Below are positions 24,381 through 35,758 of a stretch of 64,000 nt of DNA, in pieces. Position 1 is the stretch's first letter, and the number at the start of each line of letters is the position of its first letter. Below the pieces are notes generated by a model. That model was not told where the DNA came from. It searched no databases and worked only from the letters and a program-made list of their open reading frames with translations. A program made the position numbers and the translations under genes. This DNA comes from Holacanthus passer (lineage: Eukaryota > Chordata > Actinopteri > Pomacanthidae). The DNA lies in contig JAFREQ010000043.1 in NCBI GenBank assembly GCA_025331565.1, positions 3,171,001 to 3,235,000 of the forward strand, written 5' to 3'.

Positions 24381-27300
24381 TTACATTAGCATTGCTCTCA
24401 TAGCTGCCTTGCTGATCCGTCTGTGATTCTTCCTCATCCTTTTCTTGGGACGGGCCGGGGGTCTGGGGCCTGCCGGAGGTGACGGCTGCCGTGTGGTAGA
24501 CGTAGATGTTGTCGCTGTCAGAAGAGGATTTACATACTAGTTAAAAAAAATAGACTTTTTCTCTTGTGATCCCAATGTGCAATTGAAAAAACAGCAAATC
24601 ATTTCTTACATTTAAGCACATCATTTTTTTCTGATAGGTTACTAAGCTTTAGTGTTTTAGGTATTTTTATTTGTGGGGTTTTTTTTTGCGTATTCGGTGA
24701 TGTCAATTACCTGGTTTCTGTGTTGTTATTGTTTGCGGATGATGATGATGTTTACCATGCAGGTGATGCTGACTATCCGTTTCCTTTTCCCTCTGCCTCT
24801 CCTCCTCTTCTCGTTTCATCTGCTGCTGCCTCAGTATCTCCTTCTCTTGGTCCAGTCTCTTGTGGAGAAGCAGAAGCTCTTTCCTCTCCTGCTCCAGCCT
24901 TTCCTCCTCTATCTGTAATAGCCTCACCTCCTCGGGAGTCTCATTGTCTCTGCGTCTCGCCTGTTCTCGAGGCTCTGGATTTGGCTCTTTGGTCGGTCTG
25001 AACCTGCTCCCGACTCTCTCGTTGGTTGCCTCAGTAGGACTGACCTTAGCTGGAGGATTCTGGGTAACAGGGTGAAACAAACTGCTCGTGTGGCTCTTTG
25101 ACAATTTGGATTTGTCTTCATGCCATGATGGACTCTGTGTTTGTGTGTCTTCATCCCTGCTCCCCTTTTCTTCCTTAACTTTCCCTTCAGTCCTGTTGAG
25201 CATGAACCCATCGCCGCCATCCACCAACTTGTTCTTTACCTCAACATTATCCACTGAGGAAACAGTCTTGTTGCCATCTGAGATGCCACCATGTTTCTCC
25301 ACATTCTCCGGATTCTCAGATTGGTCTTTAGCCCCGAGGAGCCTGGTGGAGTTATGTGCCCAGTGTGGAGCGAAGAGAACGGCCTCTCCGGAGCGAGACG
25401 TGTCCTCCCCGGCCAGGCTGTAGCCTTCTCCAGGCTGAGTGAAGGTGTCTCCTCTGGGGCTCCAGTGCTGCTCCAGGAGATCCTCCAGGTGGGCCCTCTG
25501 GTTCTGCTTCAGCTCATCCCACTGATGGAGTTCGTCCTTGGAGTTCACCTTGACCTTTGACAGTAAAATTCAATAAAATTCTGTTCAGCTAAATCTCAGC
25601 CCAGCCACGAAATGTTAGTCCAACACGAGAACCATGAGAACATGGCTTTAATGACAACAAACTCAACTCTTTTGGCAAGTGTTTAACAGATATTCACAAA
25701 GGAAAGATTGATTAAACTAATATTATAAAATGTGCCAATTTCAGTGTTGGGACACATAAAACAGAGACAGGTTTGTCCTGACATTGTTTTGTGTCTAAAT
25801 ATTTTTGTGTACTTAAGGTGTGCAATACACACAGTGCATGCACAAGGTACTTGGTGCAGTAACGGCAGGTATCAGTCTGTACCTGTCCGTGTCCTTGGTC
25901 GAGTGTCTGGTTTCGATGCTGGTGGCTGTGCTGTCTGCGAGATGATTTTTTCTTGGGTGCAGGGGGACGTGGAGCTGGCTGACATCGACACTCCACATGA
26001 TCAACGACTGACACCACCGCTTTCGCGTAAGTGGGTCTTTTGTTGATGTACTCGATCTTCATGACCTGCAGAGTTTCAGTAGAAGACGGGAGTGAGAGTG
26101 TAATTCTGAGTGAATCACAAACATAGCGCAGTCTTTCTGGGATGTTGCACATGTAAATGTTTAGATATTTGCGGACTGTGTTTTTCTGTGTGTGGTTGTT
26201 TACCTGCAAGTATCTGGTGTGCGTGACAACAGGGATACACTGCAGGCTCTTGGTGTTGCAGCAGCCGGAGCAGCGCTGCACCTCAACGCAAGGTGGCCAT
26301 AACAGGAAGTTGGCGTTGCTACGGTCCAGCATGGCCCTGGTGACCTCGACCACCTCTGTACGAACTTTACACAGAGCCTGCTGAGCCGGCTGAGCATCTG
26401 AAGGAGGAGACATGACTGAGTGTGAGCATGGATGGATTGCAAGTCATGTCTTTTTGCATCTCTAGTCATTGTGCTTCTCTTTATAGTCATATTGCATCTT
26501 TGCCTCTTTGTGGTTGTTTCTACATCTCTAGTTGTTTGCCATCTCTTTCTGTGACATTTTGCCCAAGGGGTCCCATGACCCCCGGTCACCCCACTCAGTA
26601 ATCCATCACAAGCATGAGTATGACCACTTGTCTATGTGTTAGTATTATCATTAGTATTCACACTGCATTGTAAATATCTTTTACTCTATTGGACTATTAA
26701 GACAACTTGCCACTGATTTAAGAAAACCCTGTTTGAGTAAAAAAAAAAAAATCCAAATGCACATGGGACTCATCATGATGTCAGAAATCTAAGACTCTCC
26801 CAAGTTGTTTGTGGGAAATATAAGAGGCCTGATTACTTTCAGTTCCATTAAGCTTCCTCATTCATCCACAGTGACTCACCGGGCTTGTTTGCATGTGTAT
26901 TTATGAGGCAGCGCGATAAGAAGCTTTCATCACTGAAGCCCAGTTTACCATTTTACACAACAGTGGGTATGACTTATGCAGTTCACCTACAACTATCCGG
27001 CCTGTTTCTTGCCGTCACAGAGCAAACACATCCAGACGGATTATAATGTGAAACTCATGCATTTTAAATGAGCGGATATGCAAACTCCTCTAATCAGACT
27101 TAGTTGATTATTGCATTGTGTTGGTGTCTTACACAGAAATATGAGGGAATTTAATTCCACTTTGCTCCACAAAGGTTCCCTCTTCAACAATTAGTCTCTT
27201 CTGTTTGAACAAGGACACGGATAAGATATTAGGCCGCGTTTACATGAGGATTAATGTAGGGTCATTAGTATCTCCCCATGCTAGAGGGGATCCGGCAAAG

Positions 27301-28015
27301 TCACCCACATTCTTGTAGATTGGTGTCGAGTAATTCAGACATCTGCTTCATCGCGCTCACGCATAAAGGTTAATGTGAAGGACTTTACCGTGTCACTAAA
27401 GCCATACTTGTCACATTAATCAACTCCCAGGAAGGTGGGCTGAACACACCCACGGTCCTCCACTAATGAGGATGGAGTACTTTTACATTCATGAGGAAAA
27501 TCAGGAATCCTCCATGGCAGCACTGTGACCTTCTATTAACCCATTAATGAACATGAATAGAGATATTTGTCCTCACAAACTGATACAAAGAAGAATTAAA
27601 GAAGGCACATGAGAGTAATAGCATGACGTCTCTCTCTTTCGTGGCATGCAATAAATTCACATCTTGAGTGCCAAAAAAGGAAGGAAGGGGGACTGAGCTC
27701 ACCAAGGCTCCTCGGTAGTCTATGACCTCCATTGGCTGCCAAAGTCACGTCCTCTTCATCTGGGACAAAACGATAAACAAATACAGCAATGGACGCATGT
27801 AAACATGGCAGCTGATTTATGAATGGTCTGTTTTTGGCATGTGGGGTATGTTTTATTTTAAGGCCTTCTAGCGCCCTCTGTATGCGGGCGAGCAAATGTG
27901 AGCATGCACAAGAAGATAGAAGAAGGGAGGGCGACACAAAGAGGGTGTGGGGGTAGTTCATGTCGCATGTGAGCGTGCACATGCAGAGTTCATTGTTGCA
28001 CATTATAATTCTTAC

Positions 28016-28054
<39 letters not shown>

Positions 28055-29802
28055 CTCTCTGCCCCTTGTTTCTCCTTTTGTTTGTCTGAGTCGGTTTTAT
28101 TACTGGTGATGTTTACTAGTCACAATTAGGGTAGAAAAGTAACCACTTATTGTTGCCATGTTAGTTTTCAGTTGCCCACACACATTTTATTTACCATTTA
28201 GTGTTATTTAGTGAACTCTTGATTACATTTTATGCCAGTAAAGCTGCACTTCAAACTATAAATGGCAAAGTCATGAGTCATGAGAAAACGTCTTTGCATA
28301 AGTCAGCATACTGAGTGCATGAAGTTTGTCGTCTCTGCATCATTGGGCTTCATTTATCTGTTGTTGAGTAGTAAGATTTTTTTGATTGAGGTTTATACTC
28401 TGGTAGTTAGTTATATTTAGTAATATAACTATGTAATTATTGAATATGTTGATAAGGTTAAAATAAGAATATGGATTGAAGATAACCATGTTAGGATCCT
28501 GAATAACACCCCCCGTACTGAGTCTGGTTTTCAGTGTGTGCATCAACAGTAACATCAGAACGGTCTTTACCTACGGAGTCAGAGAGCAGCAGCAGCTGAA
28601 GGTCCCCGATGGAGGAGATGGGGCTGTTTCTAACCAGCTCCACCAGGGCTGCAGGCAGAGGGTCCCCCTGAAACACATGAGGGTGTAGAAGTCAATATAC
28701 AAGACCAAAGAAGGTCTAAAACCCTTTACACATTTAGCAGTGCACGACAAGAAGAACAGCTATTTGAGAATTTCCCGTCCTGTATCCATCCTGCATTCGG
28801 CATTACAAGAGTTGTTCAAGAGTTTTCCTCTGAGGAAATGGAATCCAGCACAGCTGCAACAACCATTTCACAAGTGTTTCAATCTATCTGTTCAAAATTT
28901 AAACAAAGTGAAATCTCTTCTGTCAAAAACCAAAACCCAAGATCAGAAACTCTATCCTGCTGTCACTCTCAAATTGGCAGCTCCTTTAACACAGAGACAA
29001 CTGAATCTCTAGTTTCTAATGCTCTTTGGGGCTGTGAGAGGTTTGTTTACATCAGCCATTGCTGTAAACACTTGAGTAACACTGAGTTACGACTGGTTGA
29101 GGAAGAAATAAAATGCAGCTGACATTGGAGTTTTATAGCATGGAGGCATAAATGATTTCAGGTTTCACGAGAATACTTGTTAGAAGGGAAATTTATTTCT
29201 TGTTTATCCTGATGGATTTGGTGATAATAACAAATGGATAAGATAACACCAGTCTTATCCTTAAACATGCATTTGACCAAATACTTCTACCACACCAAAG
29301 ACCAAGCTCCACACTGTGATTCTATGGACTGACTGTGGGTTTAACCCCCCCAGTCATTAATGGGTAAGACATCTAGGGAGGGAGGGAGGGGGGTATTAAC
29401 CAAAGCAGACACACAATGGTCACTAAGAGCAGGGTGAATGACTATTGGCGTTGTGTCTTCTCATCTGCTAACATTTAGGGGTCAAAGGAGTCAGGAAGGA
29501 GTCAGGAAGTGGGGGAAGGAGTGATATGGAGAGGAGGAGAGGAGGGAGGCGCATCTGAAAAAGAGAGGGATAATAGATGAATAAAGGACGGGTTAAAACG
29601 GACAAGGATCGGACATGGGTCGTCACATTGGTTTAGATGCTGCGGATGTGCTTCATTTGGTTTGTCAGCTCGCGGTGAGATGGAACCAATGAAGATGATG
29701 TCAAAGGAGCAAACGTGGTCTGGATGGTGCGCCACCAAACACAGTGTTCACTATCTTATAATTACATCAGCTTTTGGAAATGTACAAAATGTGGAAAGGT
29801 AC

Positions 29803-29835
<33 letters not shown>

Positions 29836-32800
29836 TTCCATTCAGGTTTCAGAGAATATAATGAATCCCTACGGGAAGCAGGTTGTAGCCAAAGGAAGCA
29901 GCCATCTATGCATGAGCATGTATTCTCATCCTGCCCATACTATACAACGCCGGCTTTCCCCCATTGTTGTTGGGCTTCTCAGAGAGTCATTTTATACAGC
30001 AGGGAAATGCCTGCTGTATTACGCTCACATCTCTGCTGCGGAGCTGCCGTCGCCCCTGAGGAGTCATCACGACGATTTCTTCCCTTCGCCCAACGGAGCA
30101 AATCTGCCCGCTTGGCTAATTGTGTCTGACGTTAATTATAGGATGTGTGCCTTTGTTCGCGGTGGTGCCTGCTGTCATGACTATTTGTGCAGCAGGAAAT
30201 ACTAAATAAACACTTCGGTTCTGATAAACACAACAGACGTAAACAGATTCAAAATCCACAGACAGAACCTGTAAACACACGCTGATAATGTCCAATGTGC
30301 AACTATGGTGTTGAGGTTATGATTCGGTATATCAAGATGATAAAATGGCTGCTTGTAGGGGAATTTCATACAACCTGTACTTAGGTATACAGGAGTATAA
30401 AAGGATGATATCAGTGAGCCCAGTGTAATCCTTGTCTCAAAGAGGCTCTGTGTAGCATAGCAGATAATAGGTGCACCCTTTTCATTTCGACTGTTCATCT
30501 AGTCTTAGAAACTTCAATTTAGGTTGTCCCACGTACTTTATGCCAAAAATAAACAAATCTTGACATAATCCAGCACTTATCACCTAAGGAAGCTCCTATC
30601 CCCTGAAGCTCTTTTGGACATATTGAGGAATGCCAGGTACAGGCAGCAGCTGCAGTGGGCAGGGGAGGAGAGGGGAACGTCTAATCGTGTATAATTAGGG
30701 GGTCGAGTTTGCTGCCGGCGCAGCAGCAGCAGCAGCAGCATCCGCAGCGGCACACGTGTGAGGTTTCACACGGAGTCAGCGAGACTCTGCCGACACGTGG
30801 AATATATGAATAAATGTGACTTGAATTAATTCCTTTGTCATAATTTGCCTCGGAGTTAGAAAGCTGCAGAGTTGATGCAATTAGGGATAATGATGAGTTC
30901 GTGTTCTGCTGAAAGTTAAGATTCCTCTTTGGTGGTCTGTGGTTGAACATATATGCTCAGTATAAGCAGCACATCATATATTAGCAGGCTTTTAAATTAT
31001 CACCCGCTGTCAAGACTAGATGTGTCTTAAGCACATTCTCCTACGATAATGTTCTTTTTCATAACTGAAGCTTGTATTCATTTCACAGCTGCCATACTAG
31101 AACTTTAAAATTAGGCATGGGGAATTCCTGGTTGTATACCTCAAAGCCTTTGTAACTTTCTCCCTCTAAAACACTTGGCCTGTCAATTTTGAGTTTTGTT
31201 TCACATGTGGTGCCTACAGAGGCCATAAAATAAAACGATGGCTTGATGACAGGAATTTAAAGTCATCCATCATAACTGTGTTTCGCCCTATATCTGCCTT
31301 TATGTGAAGTAGTTCTGGTGATGGAAGGCTGTGCACTAAATTCTGTGGGTTCAGCAAATTAAAGGAGGAATGAAACCACTTGTGATGCCACTTCTTGATA
31401 AGAAGCTAAAGAAATGATATAAAACCTTCTGCAGAATTTCTGCCTTTGCATTTGTTCCTTTTTTTTTACTTTAATTGTCAGCTAATAGTTTCCAGCATGT
31501 GCAGGAATTACTCAGCAAACCTTCAGACTGGATGCAAAAAACGAAGGCAAACTCCCAAAGGGGTTGTGCCCTCTTTGTTGACTTGTTTAAATCTTCACTT
31601 CCCATGACTGACTTGTTAACTGTGTGTGTGTTTTGACCCCATTTGGTTTTACAACTGAACGACAACCCGGCAGTTCATTGTTGGGATGAATTTTCTGGGT
31701 CAGAAGCAAAGATGAAATCTGAACAGTCGCAGAAATACAGATAACATCAGATGCGAATGAGCCTGCTTCTATAGACTTTATTTTGGCAAAAGAGGCCGAG
31801 ATTTTTTTTTCTAAAATGAACATAATGCTAGTTATTGTCAAGCCTCACTTGACCTGAACAAGACCCTCAGTTAAGTTTTGTCTTCCTGTTTGACCTCAGC
31901 AGACGTCAGACTTTGCCCATCAGTCCTGCACCCATATTTCACTGCCTGTTCATTTTCACATGCTTTGACATGTACAGAGCTGGTTCTCTGGAGGTAGAAA
32001 CAACAGTGATAAGTGCATCATCTGTGTCTATGACAATATCTCTGTCACAAACTTAAAAGACCTACATTTTCAGCTGAAAAGGATTCTGCACTTTTTGAGA
32101 CGTCCAGCAAGACAAGTGACTTTCATTGTCTTGATGCATGACAAATAGTTCACACCATCACACACATTCTGTGCCATCCTGCCTCTTCCAGATCTATTTT
32201 ACCATCAGTGTCAAAGTTAGAGCAGTGTCTCTACAACTGTGGTCTCCCCCCCGTCGTCCACTGTAACTGCCATGATGTTACAGCGTGATGCCGCTGGCTG
32301 ACTGATTCACAGCCTGGCTCAACATCTGGAACCGCATCCATGAATGCATCACTTCACCCACGTGGAGCATCCAGCTGTGAAAGAGCCTCCTATCATGGCA
32401 GCCCCTGTTTCCCGGCTCATCCGCCACAGAGGACGACCTCTGCATGTGTCTGCCCCTGGGCGTCCATTCATAAAGCCAGTTAATGGGAGGAATAACAGTT
32501 GTTTTCTGCAACCCTCTCAGAAGCAATGATGGAAAAAAAAGGCTGGATTTTGGTTTGAGAGGACACAGGTGCACTAAGTCCAAAGTTATAAAAATGACTT
32601 GGATGTGATGATCATGTTGAACCACATGATCAAGAACCACATATTATATTGATGTCACTCATAGGTCCAAGGTAGAATAATAGAATAATGAGTAAAAACA
32701 TTCATTACATACAGTATTTTATCATATTTTATGATGTTGAAGTGAGTCTTAGGAAATAGTGGCCACAGTCTTATAAAATGATTTTAACAGTTTGGCATTT

Positions 32801-32977
32801 TCAATCAAACTTACTCAGGTTTTATGCTCTTTGTAAAGTATATTGTTACTTTCGACAGTGAGGGTGAAGCATGTGTAAAAGCTGGTCCAACTGTGATTGA
32901 TGTAAACTCACCTCTGCTGAGCCGAACCGCACACACGCCGCCAGCACCGCGAGCAGCAGCTGTACCCACGAGTTCAT
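24381..32977 (-). CDS. pdgfb: platelet-derived growth factor subunit B with a 281-residue extra exon, 524 aa
   Basis: Secreted disulfide-linked dimeric mitogen acting on PDGF receptors; recruits pericytes and smooth muscle. Coding exons, 5' to 3': 32977-32912, 28667-28571, 27759-27703, 26397-26204, 26065-25883, 25554-24711, 24514-24381; phases agree throughout. Residues 1-21 are a signal peptide (start MNSWVQLLLAVL). The propeptide ends in a furin-type site RLPR (68-71), where mammals have RGRR. The growth-factor domain keeps all eight cysteines (83, 110, 116, 119, 120, 127, 164, 166) at exactly the mammalian spacing, with WPPCVEVQRCSGCCN. Residues 200-480 are an acidic insert absent from human PDGF-B (241 aa). 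The last exon gives a basic tail (RPKKRMRKNHRR, 501-512) like the matrix-retention motif. The start is the first ATG of an otherwise open upstream frame. Identity of the domain is certain; assignment to B rather than A rests on the signal and propeptide sequence and on the tail. Confidence 0.9.
24711..25554 (-). other. pdgfb: pdgfb insert exon (residues 200-480), acidic with coiled coil
   Basis: An 844-bp exon with a clean acceptor (GTCAAAG at 25555) and donor (CCAG/GTAATT at 24711/24710). It stays in frame with the exons on both sides. It opens KDELHQWDELKQNQ, continues as a hydrophilic Ser/Glu/Lys-rich stretch with sequons such as NST and NKT, and ends in a Glu/Arg/Leu-rich coiled coil (residues about 406-457) followed by a His-rich patch (HHLHGKHHHH). 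I recognise no domain. The long open frame on the minus strand and the sharp splice sites argue that it is translated. Confidence 0.75.
26435..26560. repeat. degenerate minisatellite, about 21-bp unit (second locus)
   Basis: Units such as 'ttgcatctctagtcattgtg' and 'ttgcatctttgcctctttgt' repeat the pattern seen at 835-1165. It lies in pdgfb intron 3, just upstream of exon 4. Confidence 0.5.
26850..27500. other. complex non-coding block in pdgfb intron 3
   Basis: Repeat-poor sequence of mixed composition with several TAAT/ATTA cores and no coding potential. It resembles conserved regulatory sequence more than repeat-derived intron, but only a multi-species alignment could tell. Confidence 0.25.
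28018..28052. repeat. (GT)n microsatellite (pdgfb intron 2)
   Basis: About 17 uninterrupted GT units. Confidence 0.95.
28690..32900. other. pdgfb intron 1 (4.2 kb) with candidate regulatory blocks
   Basis: No exon is seen. Two stretches are complex and repeat-poor: 29870-30180, which contains a perfect hairpin, and 30550-30950, which contains a (CAG)n run and two CACGTG-type E-boxes near 30753 and 30794. First introns often hold enhancers, and this is the basis of the suggestion. Confidence 0.3.
29994..30019. repeat. perfect inverted repeat, 10-bp arms, 6-nt loop
   Basis: The arms ATACAGCAGG and CCTGCTGTAT are exactly complementary around the loop GAAATG. It lies in pdgfb intron 1. Confidence 0.85.
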
Positions 32978-33064
32978 CTTGCTGCCCGGCCGCGACCCTC
33001 TGCGACGGACCGGGCATTTATGGAGCTGCGTGCTCGGCTGGGCACCCAACTTTTAAGTCCCCCT
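32978..33064 (-). promoter_or_regulatory. pdgfb: pdgfb proximal promoter / 5' UTR candidate
   Basis: Upstream of the pdgfb start the minus strand is GC-rich with CpGs and carries two TATA-like cores, CTTAAAAG near 33049-33056 and CCATAAAT near 33017-33024. Either would place transcription start close to the ATG. The reading frame stays open upstream but has no ATG, so translation should start at 32977. Confidence 0.35.
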
Positions 33065-33441
33065 TTGTGCAGAAAAACAGCCCCCTCCGTGCTGGGTAAA
33101 CAAAAAAAAAACCCTCCAAATTTGAACTCAGGGGCTTTTTCTTCCACTTGATCCTCAGTCTCCTCTGTTTGGTTCACCGTGCGTAAAAGTGCGCGTCTTG
33201 GGCTAAGAGCGCATATGGAAAGGCACGCATTTAATGATCAAAAAATATTTCAGGATAATTTCCAAGCAACAAAACTTCTCAAGACAAAACCATCCAGGAC
33301 TCTCAGAAAGTAAGTAAGGTGTGAAATATTCCAAGGATGAGCAATTAAAAAAAATCCAGTTGCTCTTTCTTTGCCTCTTTAACCGTGATGCGTCCCAAAG
33401 TGCTGAAGCTCTGAAATATCGTCACTGTAGTTTGCAGCTCT

Positions 33442-33483
33442 CCTTCTTCTTCTTCTTCTTCTTCTTCTTCTTCTTCTTCTTCC
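33442..33483. repeat. (TTC)n microsatellite
   Basis: About 13 TTC units, which translate as poly-Phe or poly-Arg shadows. A (CTG)n-like run lies close by at 33559-33593. Confidence 0.95.
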
Positions 33484-33884
33484 AAGAAGTCTTATCAATG
33501 AGCAGAGCTCTGTGCGCCTCAGCCCTGGAGCCGCCTGATTACGCAGCGCTGGTGATGGTGCTGCTGCTGCTGCTGGTGCTGCTGGTGGTGGTGAGGGGGA
33601 GAGCAGATTTCCAAGAGTCTGCTGCTCGCTCTCTCTCTCTCTCCCGCCCCCTGCCTGAAGAATGGGTGATAATCTGCGCACAAAGAAGCCCCATTAGCCT
33701 CATGGCAGCCTGTCTGAGCAATGTTTCCTCTGGCCTCAATCATTTTATTCCCCAGGCTGGGCCAACTCCTGTCTGCTGATCTGAGCTCTGGTTTGACCAC
33801 ATGGCAAAATGATAAGTGTGAGGGTGTGAAAATATCAGCCACCAGCTTTTATGAGCCTAAAGTGAGTGGTTTGCTCAAGTGTTG

Positions 33885-34302
33885 TGCTTAACTACATTTA
33901 TGAGGTAGTTTGAGTATTTTCACTTTATTTTAAAATGGCATGATGCATTACGCCACTACATTTACTGAACAGTCTTTAGTGACTAGTTACTTTTCAGATT
34001 AAGATTTTGTACAAAACATATCATCAGGTTAAAACATATGATTATTATATAAGATGAATCTACCCACGAGTATGTGAAGTAAATTGGCTCCAGCTTTACA
34101 ATTCATCCATATTTATTATCTAATAATATTATAAATGGTGCTATAACGCTTAGAGTCACCACACTCGCTACTTTTGCTTTTAATCATTTACATTTATATA
34201 CTTTTGCCTGATTATGATTTTGAATGCAGCACTTGTAATGGAGTACATTCCCATTGTGGTATCTGATTACTCAGTATCTGAATTCTCCCTCCACCACACT
34301 GT
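33885..34302 (-). repeat. interspersed repeat, copy D
   Basis: Contains 'cgccactacatttactgaac', 'agtgactagttacttttcag' and 'attaagattttgtac', ending 'tgaattctccctccaccac'. It is collinear with copy A and inverted relative to copy B. Confidence 0.6.
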
Positions 34303-35731
34303 TTATCAGTGCACAACACACCCATGTTATGCTTTTATTTCACAGTTTATAAAAAGTGTCCTATGAACAAACATGAATATGAACAAATTCTGGTTTTGAT
34401 GAACAAATGATTAACAACAACCCTGTAATCAGCTGTTAATGACTTCAAATAACTGTCTCTACATGACACGAATGATAACATTTCTGAACACTGAGAAACT
34501 AAGACAATGTGACTTCTCACTGCAAAGTAAAGATGTATGATCAACGTGCATTCACTGTTTGAATTCATGAAGTGTGTGTGAAACAAAAGATACTTTAAGC
34601 AAAGTTAACACTTATGAATAACCCATGACCCCAAATCCAGCCTATTGCATAACAGACCTTTATGCAGGTACTATTGCTGGAGAGGTCACAGGGATAGTTG
34701 CCATGCCACCTGACTCCTCTTGTTACCTCAGCATCACCACTAGCCAGGCTATCAGGAAACAAAAGGTGTTTCTAAATATCACAGGAGTTATTCTCAGAGT
34801 CCTGACCTTTGACGGTCACTCGTGTTTAGGGAACATTTCTGAACAATGGCTGACGGTGACTGTGCACGTTCAAACTCCGCAGACCCCAGGCCCCCGAAAA
34901 CAGCCGGCCGGCCTCGAGGACGTATAACGATACGTGACAGGGTGAAAAGAGCAAGAACGTTTTGATCGCCAACAAAAAAAAACACTGGAAAGGTGAAGCA
35001 CATAAAAGAACTCAATCAATTCATACACTGTTTGTGACTGGAGGCATTTTAGGCAGATCCTCACAGTTTGCTCCACTGTACTGTAGATATGAATAATGTC
35101 CCCACAGTCAGACTTTTCTTCCACTTCAATCATGGCCCAGTGAATAATAGGATGCCATTGTTTTTCTAACAAGAGTCAATGGAGGAAACAGCATGAGCTA
35201 CGGAGCTATATTTACACTCTGTTTCATATTCGCACGTTCAGCCAAGGCCGCTGGCAGTATGGACTCACGACTGTGACTTAGGAGACCAGCGCAATGCAAC
35301 ACTGAGGAAACGGTGGGGATGTAAAGTGAAATTATCAAAGTGCACGTCAGATCTTTGTGCGTGTGGAGGTGTAAAAATTTACTTATGATGCTGTTTGTTT
35401 TCATTTTAAAGTTCAAAAGATACTCTTGTAAAAGATGATTTTCTATAAAGCGAAAAAAAGGTGGCTAAAAAATAAGGGGTTTAATGTGTTGATGTTCTTC
35501 CTCTTGTCCATTTTATCAATGTTGCATTTTTATGCCTCTACACGTTAAAGCATATTTTATTTTATGCTCAGGCCAAACGTGAGTGTGTGCTGTGTTTGGT
35601 TTCTAAAAGGGAAAAGGAGGAGGAGAAGGAAGAGGAGGATGAGGAGGGGGGGGGGCAGGTTCTTGACTACAGGTAGGGATTTTCCAACCCGGGACTTGCA
35701 TTCATGTCACATAGCCGACTTTCTCTTTGTC

Positions 35732-35758
35732 TCACACACACACACACACACACACACA
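35732..35758. repeat. (CA)n microsatellite
   Basis: About 12 CA units. A second, oppositely phased (TG)n tract lies at 35902-35931, and broken CA tracts run from 36108 to 36150. Confidence 0.9.

Noticed and set aside
24370..24514. Alternative frame of the last pdgfb exon (DNIYVYHT...) as a separate protein tail
   Set aside because: It looks protein-like, but the frame is fixed by the preceding exon, and the basic frame resembles the PDGF-B tail; no upstream exon supports the other reading.
29774..30205. 143-codon plus-strand open frame in pdgfb intron 1
   Set aside because: Begins in a GT/GA repeat, has no recognisable domain and lies antisense within an intron.
32978..33049. In-frame upstream extension of pdgfb by 24 codons
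   Set aside because: The upstream frame is open but starts with TTG, not ATG. The ATG at 32977 begins a proper signal peptide matching the family.
33379..33779. Long open frames on both strands next to the pdgfb promoter
   Set aside because: Driven by the (TTC)n and (CTG)n repeats, giving poly-Phe, poly-Arg and poly-Leu runs.
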